Source: Bugula neritina
Lineage: Eukaryota; Bryozoa; Gymnolaemata; Cheilostomatida; Bugulidae
Assembly: GCA_964035545.1 (NCBI GenBank)
Contig: OZ037767.1
Coordinates: 19,167,628-19,231,627, forward strand
Reading direction: 5' to 3'
Length of the DNA stretch: 64,000 bases
The notes under the pieces are model-generated. The model searched no databases, was not told the DNA's origin, and saw only the letters and a list, made by a program, of their open reading frames with translations. The stretch's first letter is position 1, and every line of letters starts with the position of its first letter. Positions 20,248-28,501 of this stretch are shown piece by piece. The position numbers were made by a program, and so were the translations under genes.

Positions 20248-23200
20248 TCAGTTGTCTGCTGCGAGTGTCATCGTCAGGAGGCCGTCTGAACGAATCTGGA
20301 GAGAATTCCAGCGGCGGCAGAAGAACTGAAACTCAGCGTCTCCCTGCCGTTGCTGTTCCTCCGAGGGTCGGCTGCCTCCTTTCTTGGCTCGGAAAATGTC
20401 AGCTACTGATCCAGGGAGTGTTTCTTGCAGTCGACACAGCTCCTTGACGTTCTGGTACAGTGTGGGGTTAGCACGGAGTGCCTGGACGTCGTCTGAGTGG
20501 GTTTCAGGCCGAAGATGGCCGTGCTCCCAATAATAGACGTTATTGTCTCCCAACTGTGCCTCGACGTCAGGGCGGGCAGGTCCCCCATCACGCCTCTCAA
20601 TGTGTAGACATTGCTTGCAGTCCTCCACCGGTCGGCGACTCATGCCATCAGCGTTCCCGTGTTTCTTGCCGGCACGGTGCTCTATCCGGTAGGAAAACTC
20701 GGCAAGAATCTCTAGCCAACGGGCCACCTGACTCGAGGGCTCTGCACGTTTACACAACCATATCAGTGATGCATGGTCTGTTCGCAACCGGAACGTTCTC
20801 CCATACAGATATGGCCGAAAGTGTTTGACCGCCTTGACTACTGCTAGGAGTTCCTTCCTAGTGGTGCAGTAGTTTTTCTCGGCGGCCGCGAGAGTCTTGC
20901 TGTAGTAAGCCACGACCACCTCACTTCCACCCTGGACTTGAGACAGAACAGCTCCCACACTGTGGTCGCTGGCGTCGGTGTCCAGGACGTACTCTTTGGC
21001 TGGGTCAGGGTACGCCAGAATTGGCGCCTCTGTTAGCCGTTGTTTGAGGTGGTCGAATGCCTGCTGTTCCTCCTGTGTCCACTGCCACCGGACTCCCTTG
21101 GCGGTTAGCCGATTCAAGGGTTGAGCCACCCCTGCAAACCCGGGTACGTACTGTCTGTAGTACCCTACCAGGCCCAGGAATGCCCGTAATTCAGAGAGGT
21201 CCCGGGGGACGGTCCACTCCTTCACAGCCTGTACCTTCTCTGGGTCGGTAGCGACCCCGTCACGGCCAACCACATGGCCCAGGTACGTGACTTCTTGCTG
21301 TAGGAGTGCGCACTTGGAGGGCTTCAACTTCAGTCCAGCAGCCCGGAGTCGGTCAAAGACCTCCCGCAGACGACTGACATGATTCGTAAAGTCTGGGGAG
21401 ATGACAATGACGTCATCCAGATAGATTAGGAGAGTCTTCCAGTGTAACCCACTGAGGACCTGCTCCATGAGTCTTTGGAAAGTTGCCGGGGCGGACGTAA
21501 GTCCAAACGGCAGTACTTTCCACTTCCAGAGTCCATCGCGGGTAATGAATGCTGCTTTGTCCTGAGCATCAGGACTGAGGGGTACTTGCCAGTACCCGCT
21601 AAGCAGATCCAGAGTACTGAAGTACTTGCTACCCGCGAGGGCATCCAGAGACTCATCTATCCGCGGAAGGGGGTAAGCGTCCTGGATGGTAACGCTGTTG
21701 AGTCTGCGGTAGTCCACACAGAATCTCCAGCTACCATCCTTCTTCTTGACCAGGACTACTGGAGAGCTCCACGCACCGTGGGCAGGCTCAATCAGATCCC
21801 GGTTGAGAAGATCTTGCACCTGTCGGCTTACTTCCTTCTCCTTCTCCGGGCCCAGACGTCGGGTTGGCTGCCTGATGGGAGCGGTGCCAGCTGCCAGGGG
21901 TATCTCGTGGGAGATAACCTTAGTCAGTCCCATATCTTCATCACCACGACTGAAGACATCACTGTACTCCGCGAGTAGTTGAGCCAGTGTTTGGCGTTCA
22001 GTACTACTCGTACAGTTCCCACACGCTCCACTGTACAAGCCAGCCACATGCTCCGGGACTGCTTCTCGGTGGTGGTGAGGGGGGTTTCCCTGGGTGTCGG
22101 TCACTGTTTCCAGTGCCGAACCTACATCCGTCTCATGGATGGAGTGGTACTTCCCCACCAGTACACCAGCCGATAATCGGACCGATTCCGCAGAGGGGTT
22201 GATGCATTGCACGAGGAGCTCTCTTCGACAGTCCAGCCGATTTAGGCTGTTTGCTAGTCGGATTGCTCCGTGCGTTCCCTCCACTACCCCCAGTGCGGCA
22301 ATCTCCTTACAGTTGACCCTGCATCGGAGAGTAGCCTGGGATCTCCCTGGAATCGTGCAGTCCTGCACTACCTGGACTCCGCCCACCAAGGGCCTACCGA
22401 ACTTGTCCACACAGGCAAGTTCCTTCCCAGCCATCACCACCGCCGACTTCTGGAAATCCATGTGACACTGGTGTTTCTCCAGAAAGGGCATTCCCAGAAT
22501 GGCATCTTCCTTCAGGTGGCTGACAATGAACGTCTCGTGAATCACTTGATCACGGACTCGTCCAGGCAATGTGATAATGCCATAGAAGGGAATACACGAT
22601 CCGTCCGCCAACGTACCGTGTGCTCCCTCGTATGGCTCGAGGCTCGCCCGCTCTCGGGCACCAAGGGTGTCGAAGAGACGCCGACTTAGCAGGTTTGTAG
22701 TGCACCCTGTGTCCAGCAGGAAGGTGGCAGCTTTACCCGAAATTTTTCCGGGTAGGAAGTAGCTGCTTCCATATGGCTGGGTGCTCCTGGGTCGGTCAGT
22801 CTCTGGGGGGGACACCTCTTGGGTCCTTACAGCGGGCCTCCTCTTTGTCTTACAGACAACGGGGGTTTTCTGAGGCTGGGAGGGTAGCTTTGGATACTCT
22901 TGCGAGTAAGCTGAATCTTCCTCCACAGCCTCTTCGGGCAACCCCGCGAACCGGTTTCGGAGTGGCCAGGCCGGAGGATCGGGTAAACCTTGCGGTTTCC
23001 GAGATCTCCGAGGTGCCTGCCATCCTGCATCTAGGGGTCCCATCCGGGTCGTAGGTGGCTGGGTCAGAGAGTCGGGCAGACCTTGGGGTCTCCGACGTCT
23101 CCACGCAGCCTCGGCTGGCCTGGAAGAGGCTCCTTGGATCACTCCTTCCCGGATGGGGTTGGCTGGTGGCTCACGGTTGGCGGAGGTTACCGCGAGCCCC

Positions 23201-23274
23201 GGGTGTTTAAAGGCATCCTTCTTTCGTGAGGGCATTGCCTTCGCACATGTCCCCTGGCCCCACATCCCCAACAT
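20248..23274 (-). CDS. Gypsy pol: protease, reverse transcriptase, RNase H
   Basis: A frame of 1008 codons ending in TGA at 20248-20250. It lies in the -1 register relative to gag and is probably entered by frameshifting at 23211-23205, so the first 20 or so codons after the ATG at 23274 may be read only in the gag frame. The retropepsin-type protease shows LLDTG at 188-190. The reverse transcriptase spans about 500-665, with the catalytic YLDD at 618-621. RNase H starts near DTDAS (765-769). The integrase follows in the same register after the stop, so readthrough or a single mutated codon is involved. Together these convert the element's RNA to DNA. Confidence 0.92.
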   Translation of the reverse strand: MLGMWGQGTCAKAMPSRKKDAFKHPGLAVTSANREPPANPIREGVIQGASSRPAEAAWRRRRPQGLPDSLTQPPTTRMGPLDAGWQAPRRSRKPQGLPDPPAWPLRNRFAGLPEEAVEEDSAYSQEYPKLPSQPQKTPVVCKTKRRPAVRTQEVSPPETDRPRSTQPYGSSYFLPGKISGKAATFLLDTGCTTNLLSRRLFDTLGARERASLEPYEGAHGTLADGSCIPFYGIITLPGRVRDQVIHETFIVSHLKEDAILGMPFLEKHQCHMDFQKSAVVMAGKELACVDKFGRPLVGGVQVVQDCTIPGRSQATLRCRVNCKEIAALGVVEGTHGAIRLANSLNRLDCRRELLVQCINPSAESVRLSAGVLVGKYHSIHETDVGSALETVTDTQGNPPHHHREAVPEHVAGLYSGACGNCTSSTERQTLAQLLAEYSDVFSRGDEDMGLTKVISHEIPLAAGTAPIRQPTRRLGPEKEKEVSRQVQDLLNRDLIEPAHGAWSSPVVLVKKKDGSWRFCVDYRRLNSVTIQDAYPLPRIDESLDALAGSKYFSTLDLLSGYWQVPLSPDAQDKAAFITRDGLWKWKVLPFGLTSAPATFQRLMEQVLSGLHWKTLLIYLDDVIVISPDFTNHVSRLREVFDRLRAAGLKLKPSKCALLQQEVTYLGHVVGRDGVATDPEKVQAVKEWTVPRDLSELRAFLGLVGYYRQYVPGFAGVAQPLNRLTAKGVRWQWTQEEQQAFDHLKQRLTEAPILAYPDPAKEYVLDTDASDHSVGAVLSQVQGGSEVVVAYYSKTLAAAEKNYCTTRKELLAVVKAVKHFRPYLYGRTFRLRTDHASLIWLCKRAEPSSQVARWLEILAEFSYRIEHRAGKKHGNADGMSRRPVEDCKQCLHIERRDGGPARPDVEAQLGDNNVYYWEHGHLRPETHSDDVQALRANPTLYQNVKELCRLQETLPGSVADIFRAKKGGSRPSEEQQRQGDAEFQFFCRRWNSLQIRSDGLLTMTLAADN
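23168..23211 (-). promoter_or_regulatory. gag-pol -1 frameshift signal
   Basis: On the minus strand the heptamer TTTAAAC (23211-23205) is in the gag register as T TTA AAC, a classic slippery site. After a 6-base spacer comes GGCTCGCGGT (23198-23189), an 11-base loop, and the complementary ACCGTGAGCC (23177-23168), a 10-bp stem with one G-U pair. Slippage by one base leads straight into the pol frame, and the gag stop (TAA, 23189-23187) lies inside the structure. Spacing and geometry match known retroviral-type signals. Confidence 0.85.
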
Positions 23275-24110
23275 GTGAGGTGGAAAGTACTGACTGGCTC
23301 GCCCCGAGGTCTGGGTGCCCGCCTATCAGTCTGCTCTTGTTGCATTCGCTTCATGTCAGCCTGTAGGCCTTTTACCATGTCCATCAACACGGTCATCTGG
23401 TCGGGTGACGAAGCAGTAGCAGCCGCCACGGTCTGTGGGTTTGGCTGATCTGGTTTAGCAACTTCGGGTCGTTCCTCAATTTGACAAGCGGTGAAATCCG
23501 CACACTGAGGTCCCTCCACTTGGTAGTAAGCCTTGCCCAGGGCTAAGGCTTCCTCTATAGTGGTGACCTTGGCTGCCAAGTAATAACGCTGTAGTCCAGG
23601 GTTATTGATTGTGTGGAAGAAGGCTTCGTACACAGCGCCTCTTTGTGCTGCCGGTGTGTCGTCGCTATGGGCTACTGGTACTAGTGCCTCAATAGCGTTT
23701 GCATGGTCCTGGAGTGAGGTCTTCCGGTCTCGGCGTATGGTGCGCAATCTGTCCCTGGCGGCGCGGGCGGTTAGCCCGAAACGCGACCTAAGGGCCTGAA
23801 AGATGTGCGCTGTATTGGGTCCCAGAGCATAACTCTTTGCCTGACCTGTCAGACAGGTACGGAGGTAGAGGAGGCGCACCGGTGCCGGCCATTTGGCGAG
23901 GGTGGCTACCTCCTCAAACTCTCTGATGAATTGTTCGATATCGCCCTCGCCTCCGAAAATCGGAGGCCTCAGGCGATACCTGTCTCCAGGTGCTGCCTGT
24001 CTGGTCTTTCCGACCTCTCGGAGAGCCGTGATGAGTGTCTCCATGGTGAGACGGTCCCCTTCTACTTTTTCTTCTCCTTCTACCACGACTACTTCTTCTT
24101 CGTCCCCCAT
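23187..24110 (-). CDS. Gypsy Gag protein
   Basis: 307 aa, beginning with an acidic MGDEEEVVVVEGEEK leader. The middle (about 45-200) has the helical capsid-like pattern of Ty3/gypsy Gag (PPIFGGEGDIEQFIREFEEV...). One CCHC zinc knuckle sits at 280-293 (CWGCGARGHVRRQC, CX2CX4HX4C). It forms the particle that packages element RNA. The stop lies 88 bases inside the overlapping pol frame. The start is the first ATG after the 5' LTR and primer site. Confidence 0.92.
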   Translation of the reverse strand: MGDEEEVVVVEGEEKVEGDRLTMETLITALREVGKTRQAAPGDRYRLRPPIFGGEGDIEQFIREFEEVATLAKWPAPVRLLYLRTCLTGQAKSYALGPNTAHIFQALRSRFGLTARAARDRLRTIRRDRKTSLQDHANAIEALVPVAHSDDTPAAQRGAVYEAFFHTINNPGLQRYYLAAKVTTIEEALALGKAYYQVEGPQCADFTACQIEERPEVAKPDQPNPQTVAAATASSPDQMTVLMDMVKGLQADMKRMQQEQTDRRAPRPRGEPVSTFHLTCWGCGARGHVRRQCPHERRMPLNTRGSR

Positions 24111-24164
24111 TGTGTTGTTCTTCTTCTCTCTCTAATGGCTGCTTGTCGTACTAGTCTATTCTAA

Positions 24165-24181
24165 TCCCACCGCTGCCACCA
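24165..24181 (-). promoter_or_regulatory. Primer-binding site of gypsy element
   Basis: One base after the 5' LTR the minus strand reads TGGTGGCAGCGGTGGGA, which begins with the TGG expected for pairing to a tRNA 3' CCA end. It resembles the Leu-type primer sites described for some metazoan gypsy elements, but the tRNA was not identified here. Confidence 0.75.
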
Positions 24182-24182
24182 A

Positions 24183-24594
24183 TGTTGTGATTTTGTGGAT
24201 TATCAGAATAGACTAGTAGTCTGCATGCCAGTTATTGTGATGGAAATAAAGAGTCTTGATTCAAATGAATATATGAGTATTTATTTCTTCTGACTGTTTC
24301 GAGCTCCAGTATAAGAATGAATTGCTTTGGAAAAACTTCGTACTTATATAGGGGGAAATTCCCGCCACTTAATGAGGGACCGAAACTCGTGCGAACGTCG
24401 GAGTTCCGCCGACCGATATCGGAGGAAGACCTGCCCGATCTCGGGCAGGCCCCTCCGATATCGCGTCTTCGGGCTCCGACCTCGCACGAGTCTTGGCTTA
24501 CATATAATAATAATAACAAAAAAAAGAACGTGCGCAAGGGAATATAACTCTAAAATAAAACAAGGACATGGTATATTTGTGCGAATCTACAACA
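24183..24594 (-). repeat. 5' LTR of gypsy element
   Basis: 412 bp, TGTTGT...ACAACA. It contains the hairpin at 24386-24490 with all arm positions paired. It presumably supplies the promoter for the element's RNA. Confidence 0.95.
24386..24490. repeat. Large nested hairpin within the LTR
   Basis: Four successive stems are nested: CTCGTGCGA/TCGCACGAG, GTCGGAG/CTCCGAC, CGATATCGGAG/CTCCGATATCG and CCTGCCCGA/TCGGGCAGG around a 2-base loop. The equivalent in the other LTR is 16940-17044. Such strong structure within a transcribed repeat may act in packaging, translation or 3' end formation; which is unknown. Confidence 0.85.
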
Positions 24595-24820
24595 GTTAGA
24601 CCCTAGAAGTGACTTCTATTTATTTCTTGTGAGAACAAAAGTAATTGTAATTGTAATTAATTACATTGCCATGTAATTGTAATTGTAATTAATTACATTT
24701 ATTTTTAACTGTAATTATAATTGTAATTGTAATTGACAAATCTTCATGTAATTGTAATTGTAATTAATTACATTTACATGTAATTGACCCCAACCCTGGG
24801 TTGCTATTTACAACTGTAAG

Positions 24821-25031
24821 TGTTATAGTGGCACGCTGAGAGTTTAGCTAATGACAATAGCCTATCAGATACTTGAGCTATCGTGTTACTAAGAGTTGCC
24901 CTACCAGCCACCGTATAGCTGAGATAGCTACAAGCTAAAGCAGATAAAACCCAGACAAACAGAGTGAACGCTCTCTCATCTAGCAGCTTTATCACTGGTA
25001 AGACATACTATTACATTGTGGTAATCAAACA
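24821..25031 (+). repeat. 5' LTR of gag-only element
   Basis: 211 bp, TGTTATAG...CAAACA. It lies only 14 bp right of the hAT MITE's target duplication. Confidence 0.92.
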
Positions 25032-25046
25032 TGGCGCAGTCAGCAT
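25032..25046 (+). promoter_or_regulatory. Primer-binding site of gag-only element
   Basis: TGGCGCAGTCAGCAT directly follows the LTR. TGGCGCAGTC starts are known for Ser-type primer sites in insect gypsy elements; the tRNA is not confirmed here. Confidence 0.65.
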
Positions 25047-25161
25047 TTTAACGAACCTGCCAGTGAGAAACTCTTTCTGTCCTCACAACTATAGATGATA
25101 GATAAGTACTTTCTTCAATTAATCATTATCAGTTGCAAGTGTTTTGAATATAATATAATAA

Positions 25162-25395
25162 TATAAGTGTAGTGTAGTGTAGTGTAGTGTAGTGTAGTGT
25201 AGTGTAGTGTAGTGTAGTGTAGTTTAGTGTAGTGTAGTGTAGTGTAGTGCAGTGCAGTGTTACTGTTGGTGCAGTGTTACTGTTGGTGCAGTGCTACTGT
25301 TGGTGCAGTGTTACTGGTGGTGCAGTGTTACTGTTGGTGCAGTGTTACTGTTAGTGTAGTGTTATTGTTAGTGTAGTGTTATTGTTAGTGTAGTC
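25162..25395 (+). repeat. Leader minisatellites of gag-only element
   Basis: Two adjacent arrays: a GTGTA pentamer array (25162-25250) and about eight copies of a 17-bp unit AGTGTTACTGTTGGTGC (25254-25395). Both lie between the primer site and the first ATG, so they would be in the RNA leader. Confidence 0.9.
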
Positions 25396-25602
25396 TAATG
25401 AGTGATAATCTTAATTTGATATCGTGATTCACAGCTGGCAACTGTGATACTACAGTCATTTACAACAAGTGACCGAAACAGTGATACTCAGTGTTTAAGA
25501 TATTTTGTGATTGGCATCTTGACATAACACACGAGTAAATCAAGGCTCCAAGCTAGTACAAGTAGTAACCTTTGTAGCACAGGGAATTGTAACAACAAAG
25601 TC

Positions 25603-26739
25603 ATGGATTTAAATTCATTTCCAAGACTTCAATTGAATTGTAATGATGTGACAGGATCATGGAATGATTGGCTAGCTCAATTTGAGATAACAGTAGAGTT
25701 AACTACTTTGAATCTGGGAAAAAAGACAGTGGATGGTGTAGAAGTAAATAAATTTAGAGGTAGGACTAAGTTGTTAGCATTGTTGAGCGCAATAGGCAAT
25801 GATGGTAGAGCCACGTTACAATCTCTTGGCTTTGATTTGAGAAACAATGGGAATGAAGGCTATGAGCAAGCATTAGGTCTACTTAGGGGCCACTATGATA
25901 GGTCAGATAGCTTTTATGTTAAAACAATGAGGTTTGTGACAGTGTCACAGGCCATTGATGAGGATGAAAGAGAATACTTGCTGAGAGTAGAAAAACTTAG
26001 TAGAGAATTAGGTTTAGGTGCTGGGACCGAGGATGTTAGAAGGAGACTTAGTGTTGCCTTAGCAGTAAATGGCTTGCGCGATACTAATGCTAGGAGACAA
26101 TTATTGCAAGAACCCGATTTATCCTGGGACGACTTAAACACCAAGCTTAAAGCAAAAAAGCTAGCTAGAGACTCAGACCTACTTTTAAATGAAGCTAGGA
26201 CAATAGTGGACGTCAAACAAGAAGTCGGGGCTGTAAGTTCTCTTAAGCAGACTAGAAACAGTAGCAGTGACACCTGTGACAGTTATTCTGTTAATAGGGT
26301 TTCTAGATCTAGAATAAAGTGGAGACCTTATTTGAGAAGTAGCCTTAGGAATAGTGACCACTATAGAAGTAGAAGCTCGAGTGGATCTAGTAATAGCTCT
26401 GATGATCATAGTAAACGACATTACAATAGTAGGGATAAATTCTGTTCAAGCCAACGAAGGAGGAGGGATGAAAAACCTCTCGTAGATAGACTGAATTCGG
26501 GTTACTATCATTCTAGGTCTAAAAGGTTTAGCTCCCCTAGAAGAGAAGGAAATCTTTGCTATCATTGTAAAAAACATGATCATAGAATTAGGGACTGCCC
26601 TGATGTAAGGTGCTTCGTATGTAACTGCCGAGGGCACACCACTAAAGATTGCCCCGAAAGAGAGACCAAACCTTATAGGTCAAGTAGTGGGAGTAGTGAT
26701 AGGAATAAGGGTTATAGGAGAGTCAGATTTGCAAGCTGA
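25603..26739 (+). CDS. Gag protein of the gag-only LTR element
   Basis: 378 aa. The first 200 residues are a capsid-like helical region (WNDWLAQFEITVEL, YEQALGLLRGHYD, FVTVSQAIDEDEREYLLRVE) like gypsy-type Gag. A Ser/Arg-rich linker follows (about 225-315). Two CCHC zinc knuckles end the protein: C319-C332 (CYHCKKHDHRIRDC) and C337-C350 (CFVCNCRGHTTKDC). It presumably forms particles that package the element's RNA. The start is the first long-frame ATG after the leader repeats. The frame is intact, unlike that of most old elements. Confidence 0.85.
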   Translation: MDLNSFPRLQLNCNDVTGSWNDWLAQFEITVELTTLNLGKKTVDGVEVNKFRGRTKLLALLSAIGNDGRATLQSLGFDLRNNGNEGYEQALGLLRGHYDRSDSFYVKTMRFVTVSQAIDEDEREYLLRVEKLSRELGLGAGTEDVRRRLSVALAVNGLRDTNARRQLLQEPDLSWDDLNTKLKAKKLARDSDLLLNEARTIVDVKQEVGAVSSLKQTRNSSSDTCDSYSVNRVSRSRIKWRPYLRSSLRNSDHYRSRSSSGSSNSSDDHSKRHYNSRDKFCSSQRRRRDEKPLVDRLNSGYYHSRSKRFSSPRREGNLCYHCKKHDHRIRDCPDVRCFVCNCRGHTTKDCPERETKPYRSSSGSSDRNKGYRRVRFAS

Positions 26740-26929
26740 CTATATGATGGCAATGACAGCAAGTTATTTCCTCCTGAACAAGGAGAAATTACACATACTA
26801 GACGGGGGAGACTAAGCAAACCTCCTAATAGACTAAACATGCAGAGGTATAAATAATAATGTGTTTTTATAGATATCGTTTTAAAAAAACTTGAGGAAAA
26901 CAATATATAGATAGAGAAAGAGACAAACA

Positions 26930-27328
26930 ATGAGCAATAGTGAGAAAGAGAAGGAAGGTATAGGGGAACCCGACATGGACTCTTGGTCTAAAGCCGGACC
27001 CTCAGGAAGACATAAAGTAGCTAACCCCCAGAGTAAGCCCAAGAATACAGAAGATAAGGCTAAGCTTAAGAAGCCACATGAGGTATGTGGCAACAAGGGC
27101 ACAATTAGGTGTGCCATCTGTAGATGCTTCAGGGATCACTCTGCCCAAGACTGTCCCAATAATAAGTGTTACAGGTGTGGGCAGAAAGGTCATTGGGTAG
27201 AGAAGTCTATTGCAGTTGGTGTTGTGTCGCAGCCGAACACAAAACCTCAGACTGTAGTCACGCACCTTCTAACTTCAAGCGGAAGGCTGTTAATGGTGTT
27301 GACTCTCAAGATCCAGCACCAAAATTAG
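26930..27328 (+). CDS. Second zinc-knuckle ORF (5' part)
   Basis: 132 codons, hydrophilic and Lys-rich, with a knuckle at C61-C75 (CAICRCFRDHSAQDC) and a second one at C80, C83 and H88 (CYRCGQKGH) that lacks its last cysteine because the likely coding register changes here. The frame at 27166-27948 overlaps it and continues with another knuckle. The pair looks like one gene divided by a frameshift, either a mutation or a programmed event. Not a known partner of Gag-only elements to my knowledge. Confidence 0.6.
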   Translation: MSNSEKEKEGIGEPDMDSWSKAGPSGRHKVANPQSKPKNTEDKAKLKKPHEVCGNKGTIRCAICRCFRDHSAQDCPNNKCYRCGQKGHWVEKSIAVGVVSQPNTKPQTVVTHLLTSSGRLLMVLTLKIQHQN

Positions 27329-27948
27329 CCAAGGTTTCAGGTAGTCAGAAATCAAACTATGCAAGTGTTGCCTCTGGTGGTGTAGCTACATCATCAAGCT
27401 ATGTTCATGCATTAAAGCCTAAAAATTTTATTGTCAGTGAAGTTTCAGGGTTCCTGAATGGCTTGACGGGGTGCGACTTCCTGGATGGGGAGGCTTATGC
27501 ACTAAGGAAAGAGGAATTAAATAGAAACAAGCAAAAACTTCAACGAAAGTTCAACAGGCAAATGGAAGAGATCAGTGAGCGAGAGAGTCTCTTGGAAAAG
27601 GAGTATCAGTGCTCAATGGCTATTAAAGTAGCAATCGAAAACTGGGCCAGCGTGGCCAACGTGCATTCCAGAGGGTTGGGTAGCACAATACTAAACCCTG
27701 CAACCACAGTTGCGGAAGGTCCCAGTGATAACCAAGAGGAGTCAAAGGCCGTAGAGGAGTCGCCGACACCAGGTCGCCCTCGGGACGACACTTGGGAGGA
27801 GTCAATGGCCGTAGAGCCCCAGACCCCCGGTGTACATGGTGGTTCAGACCTTGGTCTGAGACCGACCTACAGTCCTAGTCAGCCTCAGGCAACTGAGACT
27901 GTGGAGGTGAAGATGGAAACATCTTCTAATCCCGAAGCACTGCATTGA
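27166..27948 (+). CDS. Second zinc-knuckle ORF (3' part), coiled coil
   Basis: 260-codon frame overlapping the previous one. The first residues before about 27215 are probably out-of-register readings. From there it shows a CX2CX5HX4C knuckle (CSWCCVAAEHKTSDC), a Ser-rich stretch, a charged helix likely to be a coiled coil (KEELNRNKQKLQRKFNRQME...), and a Pro/Glu-rich C-terminus with two similar repeats around EESKAVEESPTPG and EESMAVEPQTPG. No enzymatic motif. Function unknown. Confidence 0.6.
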   Translation: MLQVWAERSLGREVYCSWCCVAAEHKTSDCSHAPSNFKRKAVNGVDSQDPAPKLAKVSGSQKSNYASVASGGVATSSSYVHALKPKNFIVSEVSGFLNGLTGCDFLDGEAYALRKEELNRNKQKLQRKFNRQMEEISERESLLEKEYQCSMAIKVAIENWASVANVHSRGLGSTILNPATTVAEGPSDNQEESKAVEESPTPGRPRDDTWEESMAVEPQTPGVHGGSDLGLRPTYSPSQPQATETVEVKMETSSNPEALH

Positions 27949-28285
27949 GGTTCTGGTCAGTCTCAGGCAACTGAGACTGAGGGAGAAGAGGGTGGGAACA
28001 TCCTCCAATCCCAACTCACTTACTTACACACTTACCGACACACTAAACAACCTACTCACCTAACTTACTCACCTACTTATTTACTCACACACTCAACGAC
28101 ACACTGACTCGCGAACTACTAAATTACAAATAGTTAAAGCTTGTGTTTACAGTTTCTGGCATATAGAGGTGAGTAAGTTTACCCACAGACATGTGGTACT
28201 CATCAGCTTATAGCTTTTAGAAATAGTATGTAATTGAAATGCTTAGTTTTAGCAGGTGGTCACCAGCCTTTATTGGAAGGGGGCA

Positions 28286-28496
28286 TGTTATAGTGGCACG
28301 CTGAGAGTTTAGCTAATGACAATAGCCTATCAGATACTTGAGCTATCGTGTTACTAAGAGTTGCCCTACCAGCCACCGTATAGCTGAGATAGCTACAAGC
28401 TAAAGCAGATAAAACCCAGACAAACAGAGTGAACGCTCTCTCATCTAGCAGCTTTATCACTGGTAAGACATACTATTACATTGTGGTAATCTAACA
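28286..28496 (+). repeat. 3' LTR of gag-only element
   Basis: 211-bp copy of the 5' LTR, preceded by the purine tract GGAAGGGGG at 28275-28283. Confidence 0.92.
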
Positions 28497-28501
28497 GTAA
28501 G

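Larger units (their letters stand above)
16737..24594 (-). mobile_element. Ty3/gypsy LTR retrotransposon, nearly complete
   Basis: A 7858-bp element read on the minus strand: 5' LTR 24594-24183, primer site, gag, pol, an extra ORF, then 3' LTR 17148-16737. The 4-bp duplication GTTA flanks it (16733-16736, 24595-24598). The LTRs are both 412 bp and I find one difference between them (C at 16971, T at 24417), so insertion was recent. Domain order protease, reverse transcriptase, RNase H, integrase is that of Ty3/gypsy (Metaviridae). GC content and codon use are far richer in G and C than in the surrounding DNA. One in-frame stop (20248-20250) splits pol. Function has not been shown. Confidence 0.95.
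15768..24798. mobile_element. hAT-type MITE, split by nested insertions
   Basis: The outer ends are CAGGGTTGGGGTAATTG at 15768 and its inverse, ending CCCCAACCCTG at 24798. An exact 8-bp duplication GGTTGCTA lies at 15760-15767 and 24799-24806. Eight-base duplications and CAGGG termini are hallmarks of hAT elements. The sub-terminal sequence is made of TAATTG/CAATTA repeats on both sides. Removing the gypsy element and the TA-type MITE leaves about 530 bp without coding capacity, so this is a non-autonomous copy. Confidence 0.8.
24821..28496 (+). mobile_element. Gag-only non-autonomous LTR retrotransposon
   Basis: 3676 bp with 211-bp LTRs (24821-25031 and 28286-28496) that I read as differing at one base near their 3' ends (CAAACA versus CTAACA). 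The 5-bp duplication GTAAG lies at 24816-24820 and 28497-28501. A primer site TGGCGCAGTCAGC follows the 5' LTR, and a purine tract GGAAGGGGG lies just before the 3' LTR. The interior encodes Gag-like zinc-knuckle proteins only; no protease, reverse transcriptase or integrase is visible, so it needs another element's enzymes. This is the organisation called TR-GAG in plants. Confidence 0.85.

Noticed and set aside
24804-24995. 63-66 codon minus-strand ORFs in the LTRs of the gag-only element (also 28260-28460)
   Set aside because: They are antisense to the LTR and a by-product of its sequence.
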